A DNA stretch of 64,000 nucleotides from Bacillus sp. EB106-08-02-XG196 (GTDB lineage Bacteria > Bacillota > Bacilli > Bacillales > Cytobacillaceae). Within the stretch, counting starts at the first letter, position 1; every line of letters begins with the position of its first letter. The position numbers and the translations under genes were made by a program. The stretch is taken from NCBI RefSeq assembly GCF_013396335.1, contig NZ_JABWSY010000015.1, positions 1-64,000 on the forward strand, in the 5' to 3' direction. Below, one piece after another: positions 27,959 to 37,229 of this stretch. The notes beneath the pieces are model-generated. The model worked only from the letters and a program-made list of their open reading frames with translations. It had not been told where the DNA came from and did no database searches.

Positions 27959-30900
27959 GAGAATCCCCTTTCTACTTGCATATATAATTCAATGATGATT
28001 GCATCTCTATAGTATAATTTTCCGCATTTTTCAATGGTGTATTGTAATAATTTACTAAACTCTTCATTATCTTGCATTAAACCGTTTCTAATGAAAGAAG
28101 CATATAAGGCAATTTGGCCTATATAATAACCTAATTCATCGTCGTTCCTACGTTTAGCTATAGCCTCGAAGGCATTAATAAATTGTTCCTTTAATTCTCT
28201 GTTACAAGGCAAATTGATTACATATTCCAGTTTTCCTTGTATTTGCGTAGAGGTCCTTGTTTGATCCTTCCATTCAACAAGCAATTGAATCCTGGTTTTT
28301 CCAAAGATCTTTGTCTCCTGAACAACATGTTCACGTTGAAACTCTCTTAGAAAATCAGCGGTGTTTTTCATCATATTTTTGGGGCGTTGCAAACAATTAG
28401 ATACATACTGAAAATAATCCGCAATATAAGTGCTCTTTCCTAGATTTTCATCGGTTAGAAAAGTAGCATCTGAGTCACCTTCACCAAATAGATCTTCCTC
28501 TTCCCTCAAGACTTCAATCCCTGAAATACCTGCCCAATTAAGTCCCCTTGCTTTGTTATCGGATTGAATGAGATTGATGAATCCAGCCATATCTTCATCG
28601 ATGTCCCCAAGCAGCATTAATTGATGTTCATTTAATCTTGTCGTGGATGTTAAATTATTGCAGTAAAATTTATGAAGTAATTCTTTCTTATATTTATTTG
28701 TGAACTCGCTTTCTAGAATATATTTCATTGCTTCTTTTCCAAAGCTTGAAAACAATTCAAAAAGGGAAGCAAACATTTCGTTTACTCTAGAAGCATCTTC
28801 TTCCTCTGAAAAGAATCTGTCATGTAAGATATAAGCATGTGCCAAAAGATTGATATCTTCTGGTACTCTTACTTGGATACTTCTAATCTCTGCTTCAATT
28901 TTAGTTAATCTTTTAGGGATTAACTCTTTTTTCATAAATCTACTTCTCAAAATTTGATACAATATCCTCTCCATATCACAGGAAAAATCGCGCTCTCCCT
29001 TGACCTCAAACTTCCTTTTTTGAAAATCTCTTAATGAACATACTTCCGACTCATCTTCTTCTGAAAATAAATCATCAGATTCTTTCTGGATTAGATATTT
29101 ATAAACACCATCTTCAAGTTCCTTTGTATCAATATGCATCTGACAACTTTTATCTTCAATAATGAAATGATATGGTTTTAACCAAGGTTTTAAAAAGTTT
29201 AACATCACGATTTCTCGCCCGCGACGTGTTCCCTTCTCACTCCATGAGAGCAAAATACCGTTCTCATCCTGCGTGTGGTGAGCATTCTTTATCACCACTT
29301 CATCTTGAAAACGTGCTACCATGAAGCTTGATACGATTACATCATCTGAATCAACTAATGTTATTTGAATCTGATAATCTATCTCCACAGCCGATTGTTG
29401 AATTTCAAATAGATAAGAATTCAAAGGAACCCTCAATCCATCCTTGTTTTTGATTGGTATGGTATTACTAAGAACAACTTCCTTATCTGGTCCAATTAAA
29501 TCTACTTTAAAATTTGCAATATCATAATAAGGACCAAAATCAAAGGCAAACAATAAATAAGGATCCGTCGCATTATTAAAATCCAGCAGAGTCAGGTTAT
29601 AAACTTTACTTGATAATTCGATTATTTCATTCTCTAACCCAATGATCCCCCACGAAACAGGGTAAATGCTCTTTTTTATGGATGTGGAAAAAATATGTTC
29701 ATTGAAAGTATATCTATATTCACCGATTAGGAAACGATCTTTTTCGTTTACCTTAAATCGATGAACTAGGTACTCTTCATACTGGATTTCTGATACTTTA
29801 TCTGCGTTGTAGATCTCCAGTTCCACTTTTTTACTGGTCATTAATGTTTGAATCGTATTTTCGTAACCCTTGTACTGGGATGGCCAATACTCATACTTAT
29901 CTACTTGAAACCTTCCGTAAGGGACATATTCTATAATAAACCTTCCATTCATTCCTGATCGGCTTGATAGTTTAATATCATATTCACCATAGCCATCTTT
30001 TGTTATATATGAGCAAAGTAGAATTACTTCATCATTAGATGGAACTAATTGATTCGATTTACTAATAACACCGATAGCTGACTTATGCATTATTTCTAAA
30101 TGCCACCCTCCTTCAACATTCTTCGGTACTTTAATATATGGTAGTTTAATATAAGCTCTAGAGTTTTCCTGATTAAATAAAGTTTCTCCTCCGGCAATAG
30201 TAGGCTTATTTTCCGTATTTACGCGAATGGTAAATCCAGTGCACTCAAGTGCTTTCACAGTCGATAAATCAACTTTATAAACGTTATAAGAGGTCCAAGA
30301 CGGAATCTTTGGAAGTTCGATAATTGATAAAGCTTCTATTCCAGTTATCCGAATGTTGCTATCCAATAAGAGAATGACTGGATGATTAGGTAAGGTATCT
30401 GATTTGATACCATTACCGTTTTGAAAAAAGGCAATATAGTTATGTGTAACTCCATTAAACTCCCATTTAGAAATTTGATTGTCATCAATTTTTAGAGTTA
30501 TGGTGTATGTTTTTGCTGGTCGTAATGTCACAATTTTTTCCTCAGATACCAAGACACCACTTCTCTTAAAAAAATCCGCTTTTACGTGATTTATTGTTTC
30601 ATCACTTGAGATTTCCCACATTATATAAGAATCATAACAATCCTTAGCAATGATTCTTGGTAATTCACAATATATACCTACTCCGTCTAAGTCTATTTTT
30701 ATTTTAGGTGCAGTTATTTGAACATTACTTCTAGCCTGGATATTTTTCTTATTCTTTGGCTTTTCCTTCCATAACGATATGTTTTCTATCATTCGGAGAT
30801 AGTTTCCGCTTTCCAACTCCTCATCACTATCAATAAAATCACTCAGAATTAGTTTTCTAGTATTCTGAATAAAACTGTATGAATCCCTTTTATTTGATAA

Positions 30901-31446
30901 CTTAATATATCGTTTGACAGGCATTTCAGATTTATTTCTCAAATAGTATAAATAATCATCCACGTCAAAATCATCATAAAATGTATCATTCACAGTATTA
31001 CTAATGGCTGCAAAATAACTATCATATGCATTTATCGGAATACCAGCATGACACAAAATTGGTGTAACATATGCAAACCCTTCTTCACCTTCATTTTCAA
31101 ATTTATTTAAGTTGTATTTATCTACTACCCTTGAAAATGCATAATAAAGTTCCATTCTTCTGTGGTAGGATAAATCTCCAGTATATTTTTCAATAGGCTG
31201 CCAGAATTTTCGGTTATCATACTCATACACCGCACAAAAAACAAGGAATACTGCGAGAGATTCCCTGTATCTATCAAATATCTGTTGACTTACATTATTC
31301 TCATATAATACTGTGATCAATGATGCAAGATGCTTGAAATCTTCTTTTGATAGGGGTAAGTCACCGATTAAACTGAAATTTGGTATCTGTGCAGTAAACG
31401 TTTCATTCATTGATTTTAGGGTACTGTCTTCAGTTAATAACTTCAT
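27949..31446 (-). CDS. DruH-like large protein of unknown fold
   Basis: A 1165-residue soluble protein with no enzymatic motif I can see. The first 250 residues are helical, the middle (about 250-780) has repeated β-rich stretches like stacked immunoglobulin-like modules, and the C-terminal third is helical and acidic. AGGAG precedes the ATG at 31446. It is the first gene of a two-gene operon and overlaps the DUF1998 helicase by 10 bases. Druantia type III consists of just such a pair, DruH with DruE, and size and order fit; that is the basis of the assignment, not a domain match. The best evidence for a joint function is the translational coupling. Confidence 0.55.
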   Translation of the reverse strand: MKLLTEDSTLKSMNETFTAQIPNFSLIGDLPLSKEDFKHLASLITVLYENNVSQQIFDRYRESLAVFLVFCAVYEYDNRKFWQPIEKYTGDLSYHRRMELYYAFSRVVDKYNLNKFENEGEEGFAYVTPILCHAGIPINAYDSYFAAISNTVNDTFYDDFDVDDYLYYLRNKSEMPVKRYIKLSNKRDSYSFIQNTRKLILSDFIDSDEELESGNYLRMIENISLWKEKPKNKKNIQARSNVQITAPKIKIDLDGVGIYCELPRIIAKDCYDSYIMWEISSDETINHVKADFFKRSGVLVSEEKIVTLRPAKTYTITLKIDDNQISKWEFNGVTHNYIAFFQNGNGIKSDTLPNHPVILLLDSNIRITGIEALSIIELPKIPSWTSYNVYKVDLSTVKALECTGFTIRVNTENKPTIAGGETLFNQENSRAYIKLPYIKVPKNVEGGWHLEIMHKSAIGVISKSNQLVPSNDEVILLCSYITKDGYGEYDIKLSSRSGMNGRFIIEYVPYGRFQVDKYEYWPSQYKGYENTIQTLMTSKKVELEIYNADKVSEIQYEEYLVHRFKVNEKDRFLIGEYRYTFNEHIFSTSIKKSIYPVSWGIIGLENEIIELSSKVYNLTLLDFNNATDPYLLFAFDFGPYYDIANFKVDLIGPDKEVVLSNTIPIKNKDGLRVPLNSYLFEIQQSAVEIDYQIQITLVDSDDVIVSSFMVARFQDEVVIKNAHHTQDENGILLSWSEKGTRRGREIVMLNFLKPWLKPYHFIIEDKSCQMHIDTKELEDGVYKYLIQKESDDLFSEEDESEVCSLRDFQKRKFEVKGERDFSCDMERILYQILRSRFMKKELIPKRLTKIEAEIRSIQVRVPEDINLLAHAYILHDRFFSEEEDASRVNEMFASLFELFSSFGKEAMKYILESEFTNKYKKELLHKFYCNNLTSTTRLNEHQLMLLGDIDEDMAGFINLIQSDNKARGLNWAGISGIEVLREEEDLFGEGDSDATFLTDENLGKSTYIADYFQYVSNCLQRPKNMMKNTADFLREFQREHVVQETKIFGKTRIQLLVEWKDQTRTSTQIQGKLEYVINLPCNRELKEQFINAFEAIAKRRNDDELGYYIGQIALYASFIRNGLMQDNEEFSKLLQYTIEKCGKLYYRDAIIIELYMQVERGFSWV

Positions 31447-32227
31447 ATAAAATCACTCCTAAATAAAGTGCTGTCTTAGCTCAACCTTTAGTCACTTATA
31501 TTGAAATTCTGGAAATATACTTACAATATTCGCTAAGATAGGACAATTATCCTCCCAATCGCTTGATTTTAATATCTTTAAATAGTTTCGTTATGGCTTT
31601 TAGCCCATTTCTGAAGTGACTCCTAAAAAAAACGAGCATTCCTCCCTCTGGAGAAATGCATCTACTTGGTCAATCATCATAACAGTTCTATTTTTGATTA
31701 CTACTACAAACACACAGAAGAGCATCTTTGTTCATTTACATGATACAAGATTTCTTCTGATTTTTTGGTAGCTCTTAGTCAAACAAAGAAATCTAGGAAG
31801 ACCCATTTTTGGTGATAGTTCCTTTGACTTATACTAAATTTGTTCTAGTAGTCACAAGCTTTTGCTACTTTGGTTATATGTTTAAATTCATTTAATAATA
31901 TAGTAGCTGTCCACAATTACCCTATCTAGTCTGCTATATTCCACTATTATGTCCCTAGTGATATTACAGCAACCTTGGCTCACTATCACTCATCAACACA
32001 TCTTTTCTTTCAGATTGGTCTTTAGTGCAGAGGCCATTAATGAATGCTGGAAAAGATTTTAGAAAAACCGTTAAGATAGTCATTTCACCCACTCCTCCCA
32101 CATAAAAAAGTGCCGGTGCCTTCCAAAATTCGGAAGGTACCTGGCACTTTTATCTGTATGAAAGTGGATGCTATGCAATCCCTCCCTTGCCTATCTATTC
32201 AGATTAATTCTAAAAACGAACAGATCA
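31447..32227. other. Gene-poor gap upstream of the DruH-like gene
   Basis: No convincing ORF on either strand. The stretch should hold the promoter of the DruH/DruE-like operon. A short hairpin (GCATT...AATGC with CTCC/GGAG) lies near 31635-31665, and the large dispersed-type hairpin at 32105-32151 sits at its left-hand cassette boundary. Confidence 0.4.
32105..32151. repeat. Long imperfect hairpin with GTGCC/GGCAC ends
   Basis: The two arms AAAAAGTGCC...GCCTTCC and GGAAGG...GGCACTTTT pair over about 19 bases with one bulge, around a loop of 7 bases. The outer GTGCC/GGCAC motif recurs at other intergenic sites in this window (about 22905, 42505, 44473, 51195, 53152 and 55240), so it may be one member of a dispersed repeat family as well as a terminator. 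Confidence 0.6.
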
Positions 32228-32308
32228 TTAAGATCCCTTTATCATGGACCTTGGAGACGCTTCTACTGAACTACTTTTTATTAATTTGAACAGTGAGAAC
32301 CATCCCAT
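32228..32308 (-). pseudogene. 26-codon ORF after protein X, possible scrap of a lost gene
   Basis: ATG 32306-32308 follows an AGGTG site 8 bases upstream and reads 'MGWFSLFKLIKSSSVEASPR' to a TAA at 32228. In copies A and C the thermonuclease gene occupies this place, but the peptide is not recognisably a thermonuclease start. It may be a real small peptide or sequence brought in when the nuclease gene was lost. Confidence 0.3.
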
Positions 32309-32315
32309 GGTACAT

Positions 32316-32744
32316 TCACCTCTCACGCGAAAAATATCCCGCTATTGCTGGGATACCCCCGGAATCCTTCTTCATGTCACGAAACGAGACCACCTCCATT
32401 CCTCTATAAAACTCGAAGTCTAGTAAAGATTCATGACAGTTCAACGGCTTTTGATGAAAGGTTTTTTCATAAAATTGAATGGCTTCCTCCTCACTAAGGG
32501 CAAAGATAAAGACAAAATCCCTCTGGTTCATCTTTAATGAGTAAACTCGAACCTTATTGATTCCTAATACATTGGTTCGAATCATTTCTGCCACTTGCTG
32601 GTGGTTTGCTAGATCAAAATTTAATTTGGAAATGTCATCCTCTAAAGAAACTTTCTTCTCTTCTTGTAAATGGTGAATATAATGGGCCAATGAAGAATCT
32701 TCATATAGAAAACAATCAAAGTAAGCGTCATTTATTAACACCAT
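32316..32744 (-). CDS. Cassette protein X, copy B
   Basis: A 142-residue soluble protein, closely similar along its whole length to the proteins at 35473-35898 and 53785-54093. Conserved blocks are 'AYxDxFLYExSSLAHYIH', 'VAEMIRNN', 'DFVFIFAxSEEEAI' and 'HESLLDFEFYRG'. I do not recognise the family. Nine bases upstream lies the DnaB-like gene of the same copy, so they form a short operon. In the other copies X is translationally linked to a thermonuclease, which is missing here. Conservation across three copies argues that X is a real cassette component. Confidence 0.75.
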   Translation of the reverse strand: MVLINDAYFDCFLYEDSSLAHYIHHLQEEKKVSLEDDISKLNFDLANHQQVAEMIRTNVLGINKVRVYSLKMNQRDFVFIFALSEEEAIQFYEKTFHQKPLNCHESLLDFEFYRGMEVVSFRDMKKDSGGIPAIAGYFSRER

Positions 32745-32752
32745 CTACCACC

Positions 32753-33844
32753 CTATTCTCTGTTTTTATCCTTTGGGTCCTCGATTTTTCCTGTATGCTC
32801 GTTGTAATCCACAAACGCTGACCCCACTGGACCATTTCGATTTTTCGATACAATGATCTCAAGGGAAGGATTCTTAGTTTCCTTGTCATAATAGGATTCA
32901 CGATACAGAAACAAAATGACATCGGCATCCTGTTCCACACTACCTGATTCCCGAATATCAGACATCATCGGCTTTTTATCTGCTCTCGATTCTACCGATC
33001 GATTAAGCTGTGCCAAACATATTACGGGGCAATCAAAGTCTTTTGCCATTGTTTTAAGTGATTTGGATATTTCCGTTACTTGTTGATGGGAATTCCCTCC
33101 GTACACTTGACTTGAAGAGATCAATGTTAAGTAATCAATAAAAATGACCGGTTTCTTGAATGGAAATTGGTGGATCATTTTCCTCGTTTTCGCTCTAATT
33201 TCGGCAATACTTTGCCCAGCTCCATCAAAAATTTGTATATTGGTTTTAGCTAGTTGACCGAGAACATCGGACCAGGAATTCTTTTGGTCTTGATTCAGCA
33301 TCCTTTTCAAATCTCGCATTTTTCTTCGGTTAATGTTTCCAGTCGAAGCAATGAGTCGAGAGGTTATCAGCTTTTCCGGCATTTCCAAAGAAAATAGCAA
33401 CGGTAGGAACCCGGCCCAGCCCGACATTTTGGCGAAATGAAGCATAACATCCGTTTTTCCCATGGAGGGTCTTGCTGCCAGAATGGTTACTTCTCCATTC
33501 TGAAAACCCCCGGTCATCACATCGAGCTTTAGGATCCCTGTTGTGGCTGTATTCAGAACGATTGGGTCTTCCCAAGGTGCCTCATACATATCTGCCAATG
33601 CCTGTGTTAAGGAGGTATGATCCTTCATTTTACATTGATTAATTTTATCCAGTTCGGTGGTAATTTTCGAAATCTCCCAATCGCTCACTGCTGCCACTGT
33701 TAAGATATTCCTTTTTTCTCGCTCCTTCCACGAAGAAAGAATGAGCTCCTCCGTAGACTCGAATTTCTCAAGATTCGCGTATGATAACAGTTCAGACAGA
33801 TAGGACATTCCACCAAAGAACTCAAGGTCAAGCAAAGATGCCAA
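32753..33844 (-). CDS. DnaB-like helicase, copy B, 5'-truncated
   Basis: A RecA-fold replicative helicase core (Walker A 'AARPSMGKTD', Walker B 'IFIDYLTL', 'GSVEQDADVILFLYRE') very similar to copy A. Homology to copy A continues upstream of the TTG at 33844 to about 33880 ('GRFENNDLIS'), where it stops abruptly after a TGA. About 55 residues of the N-terminal domain and the whole initiator gene are thus missing. Any product must start at a poor codon and lacks the domain that contacts primase or initiator, so function is doubtful. The core residues are intact, suggesting recent decay or a retained role. Confidence 0.8.
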   Translation of the reverse strand: MASLLDLEFFGGMSYLSELLSYANLEKFESTEELILSSWKEREKRNILTVAAVSDWEISKITTELDKINQCKMKDHTSLTQALADMYEAPWEDPIVLNTATTGILKLDVMTGGFQNGEVTILAARPSMGKTDVMLHFAKMSGWAGFLPLLFSLEMPEKLITSRLIASTGNINRRKMRDLKRMLNQDQKNSWSDVLGQLAKTNIQIFDGAGQSIAEIRAKTRKMIHQFPFKKPVIFIDYLTLISSSQVYGGNSHQQVTEISKSLKTMAKDFDCPVICLAQLNRSVESRADKKPMMSDIRESGSVEQDADVILFLYRESYYDKETKNPSLEIIVSKNRNGPVGSAFVDYNEHTGKIEDPKDKNRE

Positions 33845-33938
33845 GGAGATTAAATCATTATTCTCGAACCGTCCCTCTGGAGTTCCTAAACTAAAGATGA
33901 TTCAAAAATGTTCATTTCCAATGTGTAGAAAAATAAAG

Positions 33939-33976
33939 ACATGGTAGCACCTGCAAAATGCCAGATGCTACCATGT
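33939..33976. terminator. Hairpin between copy B and the ATPase fragment
   Basis: Perfect 11-base arms (ACATGGTAGCA / TGCTACCATGT) around a 16-base loop lie about 30 bases after the stop of the YhaN-like fragment, consistent with that gene's original terminator. The following U-tract is weak. Confidence 0.55.
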
Positions 33977-34005
33977 AGGAAATTGATGCTATAATAATTT
34001 ACACA

Positions 34006-34876
34006 CTATACCGTTATAGTATTGAGTTCTTTTAACTGATAGGAAGTACTTTCAGTTGTAACTGCATTTATTAGTTCAATCAAACTGTAATGATGCGTGA
34101 AGAATACGATTTGTGTGTGTTTGGATAGTTCCAGTAGTACTTTTAATGTTTCCTTGGACCTTTCGTCATCAAAGTGGACGAGAATGTCATCCAATATGAA
34201 AGGGATTGGTTCATTGTCTTTTACATACTGTTCGATGCTTGCAATTCGTAGGGCGAGGTATAACTGATCGGTTGTACCATCAATCATACCTGAAACTTCT
34301 ACCTTTTCATCCTGATTGCGAACCCCCATGATAATGGGTTGGTCTTTTTTGTCATAGTCGACGGTTAATCCATCAAAGGATCCTAATGTTAGTCGATTAA
34401 AAATTTCGCTTGCCCGATTTAGGATGGTGCTTTGATTGTTTTCGCGATAGTATTCTATCCCTTTTTGTAACAAGACTGAAGCTAACTTATAATTGATGTA
34501 TTCATCGGTGTACTCTGCAATGGCTGCTAGCTTACTTTGTTTTTTTCCACTGCTTTTACCGTTGCATAGTTTGTCCCTTCAATTTTTTCGGTGTACTCAT
34601 TTTTTACAACACCATGTGCTTGTTCCATTTCAGATCGAGCTTTATCCAATTTTTCCAATTCTTCTAGAACTTCTTCAAGATCAATATCAAGCGTATCCTT
34701 ATTTGCAAGACCCGCCTCTACCAACAGGTCATCCAGCATTTGACCGTTACCCAGTTCGACAATCTGTACTTCTAACTGCTCAATTTTGTCATTCCACTTA
34801 CACTTTTCTTTATAGTCAGACTCGATTTTTTCTAACTCTTCAATAGAATCGCAACACGCTTGCTCTACATTTGGGG
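34006..34876 (-). pseudogene. C-terminal fragment of a YhaN-like AAA ATPase, frameshifted
   Basis: The last 155 residues show the end of an SMC/RecN-type ATPase: signature-like 'DGTTDQLYLALRIA', Walker B 'PFILDDILVHFDDER' and the H-loop 'FFTHHYSL'. Upstream, in another frame, is a coiled-coil stretch rich in Glu and Lys (34548-34870). The two join if one base is changed in the T7 run at 34540-34546. The 5' end stops at about 34877, where the thermonuclease gene of cassette copy A begins, and the P-loop half is nowhere in the window. It is a doubly broken relic of a DNA repair or defence ATPase. Confidence 0.75.
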
Positions 34877-35449
34877 GTTATACAAACATCCATTAAATCC
34901 CCGGTTGCTCACAAAATTCAACCTGCTCCAGATATTAATATTTTTTCTTATTGCTATATTCTCCTCTTTCCTTAAGTGTTCAAGGTATTTATAGGGTGGA
35001 TTCATGATATAAGCTACTCGTGCATAGCCTTCTCTCAGCAGTGTCCCTTGAATGGATTCTCCGTCCACATACACATAGGCTAGCAATCTTCCGTAAGCAT
35101 CTCTTGTGTTTCCTTCTTCTAACTCTATTGTTATTTCTCCACTATTAGCTAACTCCTGATTCCGAAGAAACGCTTCCTTAGCATAGAATTGTACACATGT
35201 TTTGGGATTTTTCGATTCCGGTGTATCAATCAATAAATATCGGACTGTTTCCAGTTTACCGTTAACCATTCCTCTAATGGTATCTCCATCGATGATTTCT
35301 ACTAACCTTATGGGGACTTTTCTTACTTGATTTTCGGTTACGGGAAGGGCGTTCTCTACCACATGTTCTTCTTTCTCTATTGGGTATGAATAAAATGCTA
35401 AACAAGCAGCTGCTGCGATCATGGCAATGCCTCTCGTTTCTTTTCTCAT
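34865..35449 (-). CDS. Thermonuclease-family protein, copy A
   Basis: A staphylococcal-nuclease-fold protein (194 aa) with the active-site pattern: 'EIIDGDTI', Arg in 'VRYLLIDTPE', Glu in 'DTPESKNP' and Arg in 'DAYGRLLAY'. A short N-terminal hydrophobic segment after 'MRKETRG' suggests export or membrane anchoring. The ATG at 35449 has GGGAGGG 8 bases upstream and is preferred over the ATG at 35479. The last residues (YNPQM) are not shared with copy C, whose protein ends at '...NGCLQ': here the gene reads on into foreign sequence beside the YhaN-like fragment, placing the cassette edge near 34880. It probably cleaves DNA or RNA, Ca2+ dependent by family. Confidence 0.88.
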   Translation of the reverse strand: MRKETRGIAMIAAAACLAFYSYPIEKEEHVVENALPVTENQVRKVPIRLVEIIDGDTIRGMVNGKLETVRYLLIDTPESKNPKTCVQFYAKEAFLRNQELANSGEITIELEEGNTRDAYGRLLAYVYVDGESIQGTLLREGYARVAYIMNPPYKYLEHLRKEENIAIRKNINIWSRLNFVSNRGFNGCLYNPQM

Positions 35450-35472
35450 GGCTAATCCCTCCCTTCCTACAT

Positions 35473-35898
35473 TCAGCACTCCCGCGAAAAATATCCCGCT
35501 ATCTCCGGAAAACTCTCGAATTCCCTCCTCATGTCTCGAAATGAAATTACTTCATTTCCTCTATAAAACTCGAAATCTAGTAAAGATTCATGACAATTCA
35601 TTGGATTTTGATGGAATGTTTTTACATAAAACTTGATAGCCTCTTCCTCACTAAAGGCAAAGATAAAGACAAAATCCCTTTGGTTCACTTTTAGTGAGTA
35701 GACTCGAATTTTATTAAAGCATAATTCATTGTTTCGAATCATTTCCGCCACTTTCTGGTGATTGGCTTGATCAAAATCTAGTTTGGAAATGTCATCATCT
35801 AATGAAATGATCTTCTCTGTCAGTAAATAGTGAATGTAATGGGCCAATGAAGATTCTTCATATAGAAAACTGTCCTGGTAAGCGTCCTTTATTAACAT
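35473..35898 (-). CDS. Cassette protein X, copy A
   Basis: A 141-residue protein of unknown family, closely related to copies B and C. It is acidic and probably soluble, with a central hydrophobic strand 'DFVFIFAFSEEEAI' and a conserved C-terminal 'LLDFEFYRG...AGYFSRE' block. A GGGTGG site lies 6 bases before the ATG. It lies between the DnaB-like gene and the thermonuclease gene, and its stop is followed 23 bases later by the nuclease start. Its fixed place next to the nuclease suggests an immunity or adaptor role towards it; that is speculation. Confidence 0.78.
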   Translation of the reverse strand: MLIKDAYQDSFLYEESSLAHYIHYLLTEKIISLDDDISKLDFDQANHQKVAEMIRNNELCFNKIRVYSLKVNQRDFVFIFAFSEEEAIKFYVKTFHQNPMNCHESLLDFEFYRGNEVISFRDMRREFESFPEIAGYFSREC

Positions 35899-35966
35899 GT
35901 CCTTCCACCCTATTCAATGAATTTTTCAACCTATCTGCTCTACGTTCTTAGATGGCTAATAGAAGA

Positions 35967-37229
35967 TTATGCACTTGGCATACTCCCTTCCTTTTCTTCC
36001 TCTATTCCTCCCGTACTCTGGTTGTAATTCACAAATGTGGATCCAACCGGTCCATTCCTGTTTTTCGATACAATGATTTCGAGCGAATCATTGTTTGTTT
36101 CCTTGTCATAATAGGATTCACGATACAGGAACATAATGACATCGGCATCCTGTTCCACACTGCCTGATTCCCGAATATCAGACATCATTGGCCGTTTGTC
36201 TGCCCTTGATTCAACCGATCGATTAAGCTGTGCCAAACAAATGACAGGGCAATCAAAATCCTTCGCCATTGTTTTAAGTGATTTAGATATTTCCGTTACT
36301 TGTTGATGGGAATTCCCTCCGTAACCTTGACTGGAGCGGATCAATGTTAAGTAATCGATAAAAATGACCGGTTTATTGTGTGGGTATTGATGCATCATTT
36401 TTCGGGTTTTCGCTCTCATTTCGGCCACCGTTTGTCCTGCTCCATCAAATAGTTGCATATTGGTTTCAGCTAGATGACCAATCACATCTGACCAGATATT
36501 CTTCTGGTCTTGGTTAAGCATTCTTTTCGGATCTCGCATTTTTCTACGGTTAAAATTCCCCGCGGCTGCAATAAGACGAGAAGTGATCAGTTTTTCAGGC
36601 ATCTCCAAAGAAAATACGAGCGGCAGAAATCCAGCCAAACCCGACATTTTGGCAAAATGAAGCATTGCGTCGGTTTTCCCCATCGATGGTCTCGCAGCTA
36701 GAATCGTTACTTCGCCATTCTGAAAGCCTCCGGTCATGGTATCAAGCTTTTGGATGCCTGTTGTAGCCGTATTCAGGAGGATTGGGTCCTCCCAGGGTGC
36801 CTCATACACATCTGCCAAAGCCTGTTTTAAGGAGGTGTGATCCTCCATTTTCGATTGGTTGATTTTATCCAATTGTGTAGTAACCTTAGCAATATCCCAA
36901 TCATTCACAACCGCCCGTGTTAAAATGTTTCTTTTTTCCCGATCCTTCCATTGAGTAAGAATGAGTTTCTCCATATTCTCGAATTTCTCGAGATCACCAT
37001 ACGATTGCAACTCAGCTAGATAGGACATTCCACCGAAGTATTCAAGGTCAGGCAAGGTGCTCAAAGAGATTAAATCAATATTTCTGCCTGACCGGGTGAA
37101 TTCCAGCATTCTCCGCATTAATTCTTGATGCCGTGTACTTTCCAGCTGTTCAGGCTGAATCACGGTATCCTTTAGTAAGTACTCTGCCTTGATCAAACTT
37201 CCTAAAAACGCTTTTTCCGCGATACTCAC
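35967..37229 (-). CDS. DnaB-like replicative helicase, copy A
   Basis: A full-length hexameric helicase (420 aa): a DnaB N-terminal domain (residues 1-95, 'AEKAFLGSLI'), then the RecA-type motor with Walker A 'AARPSMGKTD' (about 178), Walker B 'FIDYLTL' (about 290), 'LAQLNRSVE' and the arginine-finger region 'SGSVEQDADVIM'. It starts at a GTG overlapping the initiator stop (GTGA), so both are made together. It is distinct from a housekeeping DnaC in this context: the gene sits with a DnaD-like initiator and a nuclease, as in phage or satellite replication modules. It should load at the site bound by the partner at 37226-38149. Confidence 0.9.
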   Translation of the reverse strand: MSIAEKAFLGSLIKAEYLLKDTVIQPEQLESTRHQELMRRMLEFTRSGRNIDLISLSTLPDLEYFGGMSYLAELQSYGDLEKFENMEKLILTQWKDREKRNILTRAVVNDWDIAKVTTQLDKINQSKMEDHTSLKQALADVYEAPWEDPILLNTATTGIQKLDTMTGGFQNGEVTILAARPSMGKTDAMLHFAKMSGLAGFLPLVFSLEMPEKLITSRLIAAAGNFNRRKMRDPKRMLNQDQKNIWSDVIGHLAETNMQLFDGAGQTVAEMRAKTRKMMHQYPHNKPVIFIDYLTLIRSSQGYGGNSHQQVTEISKSLKTMAKDFDCPVICLAQLNRSVESRADKRPMMSDIRESGSVEQDADVIMFLYRESYYDKETNNDSLEIIVSKNRNGPVGSTFVNYNQSTGGIEEEKEGSMPSA

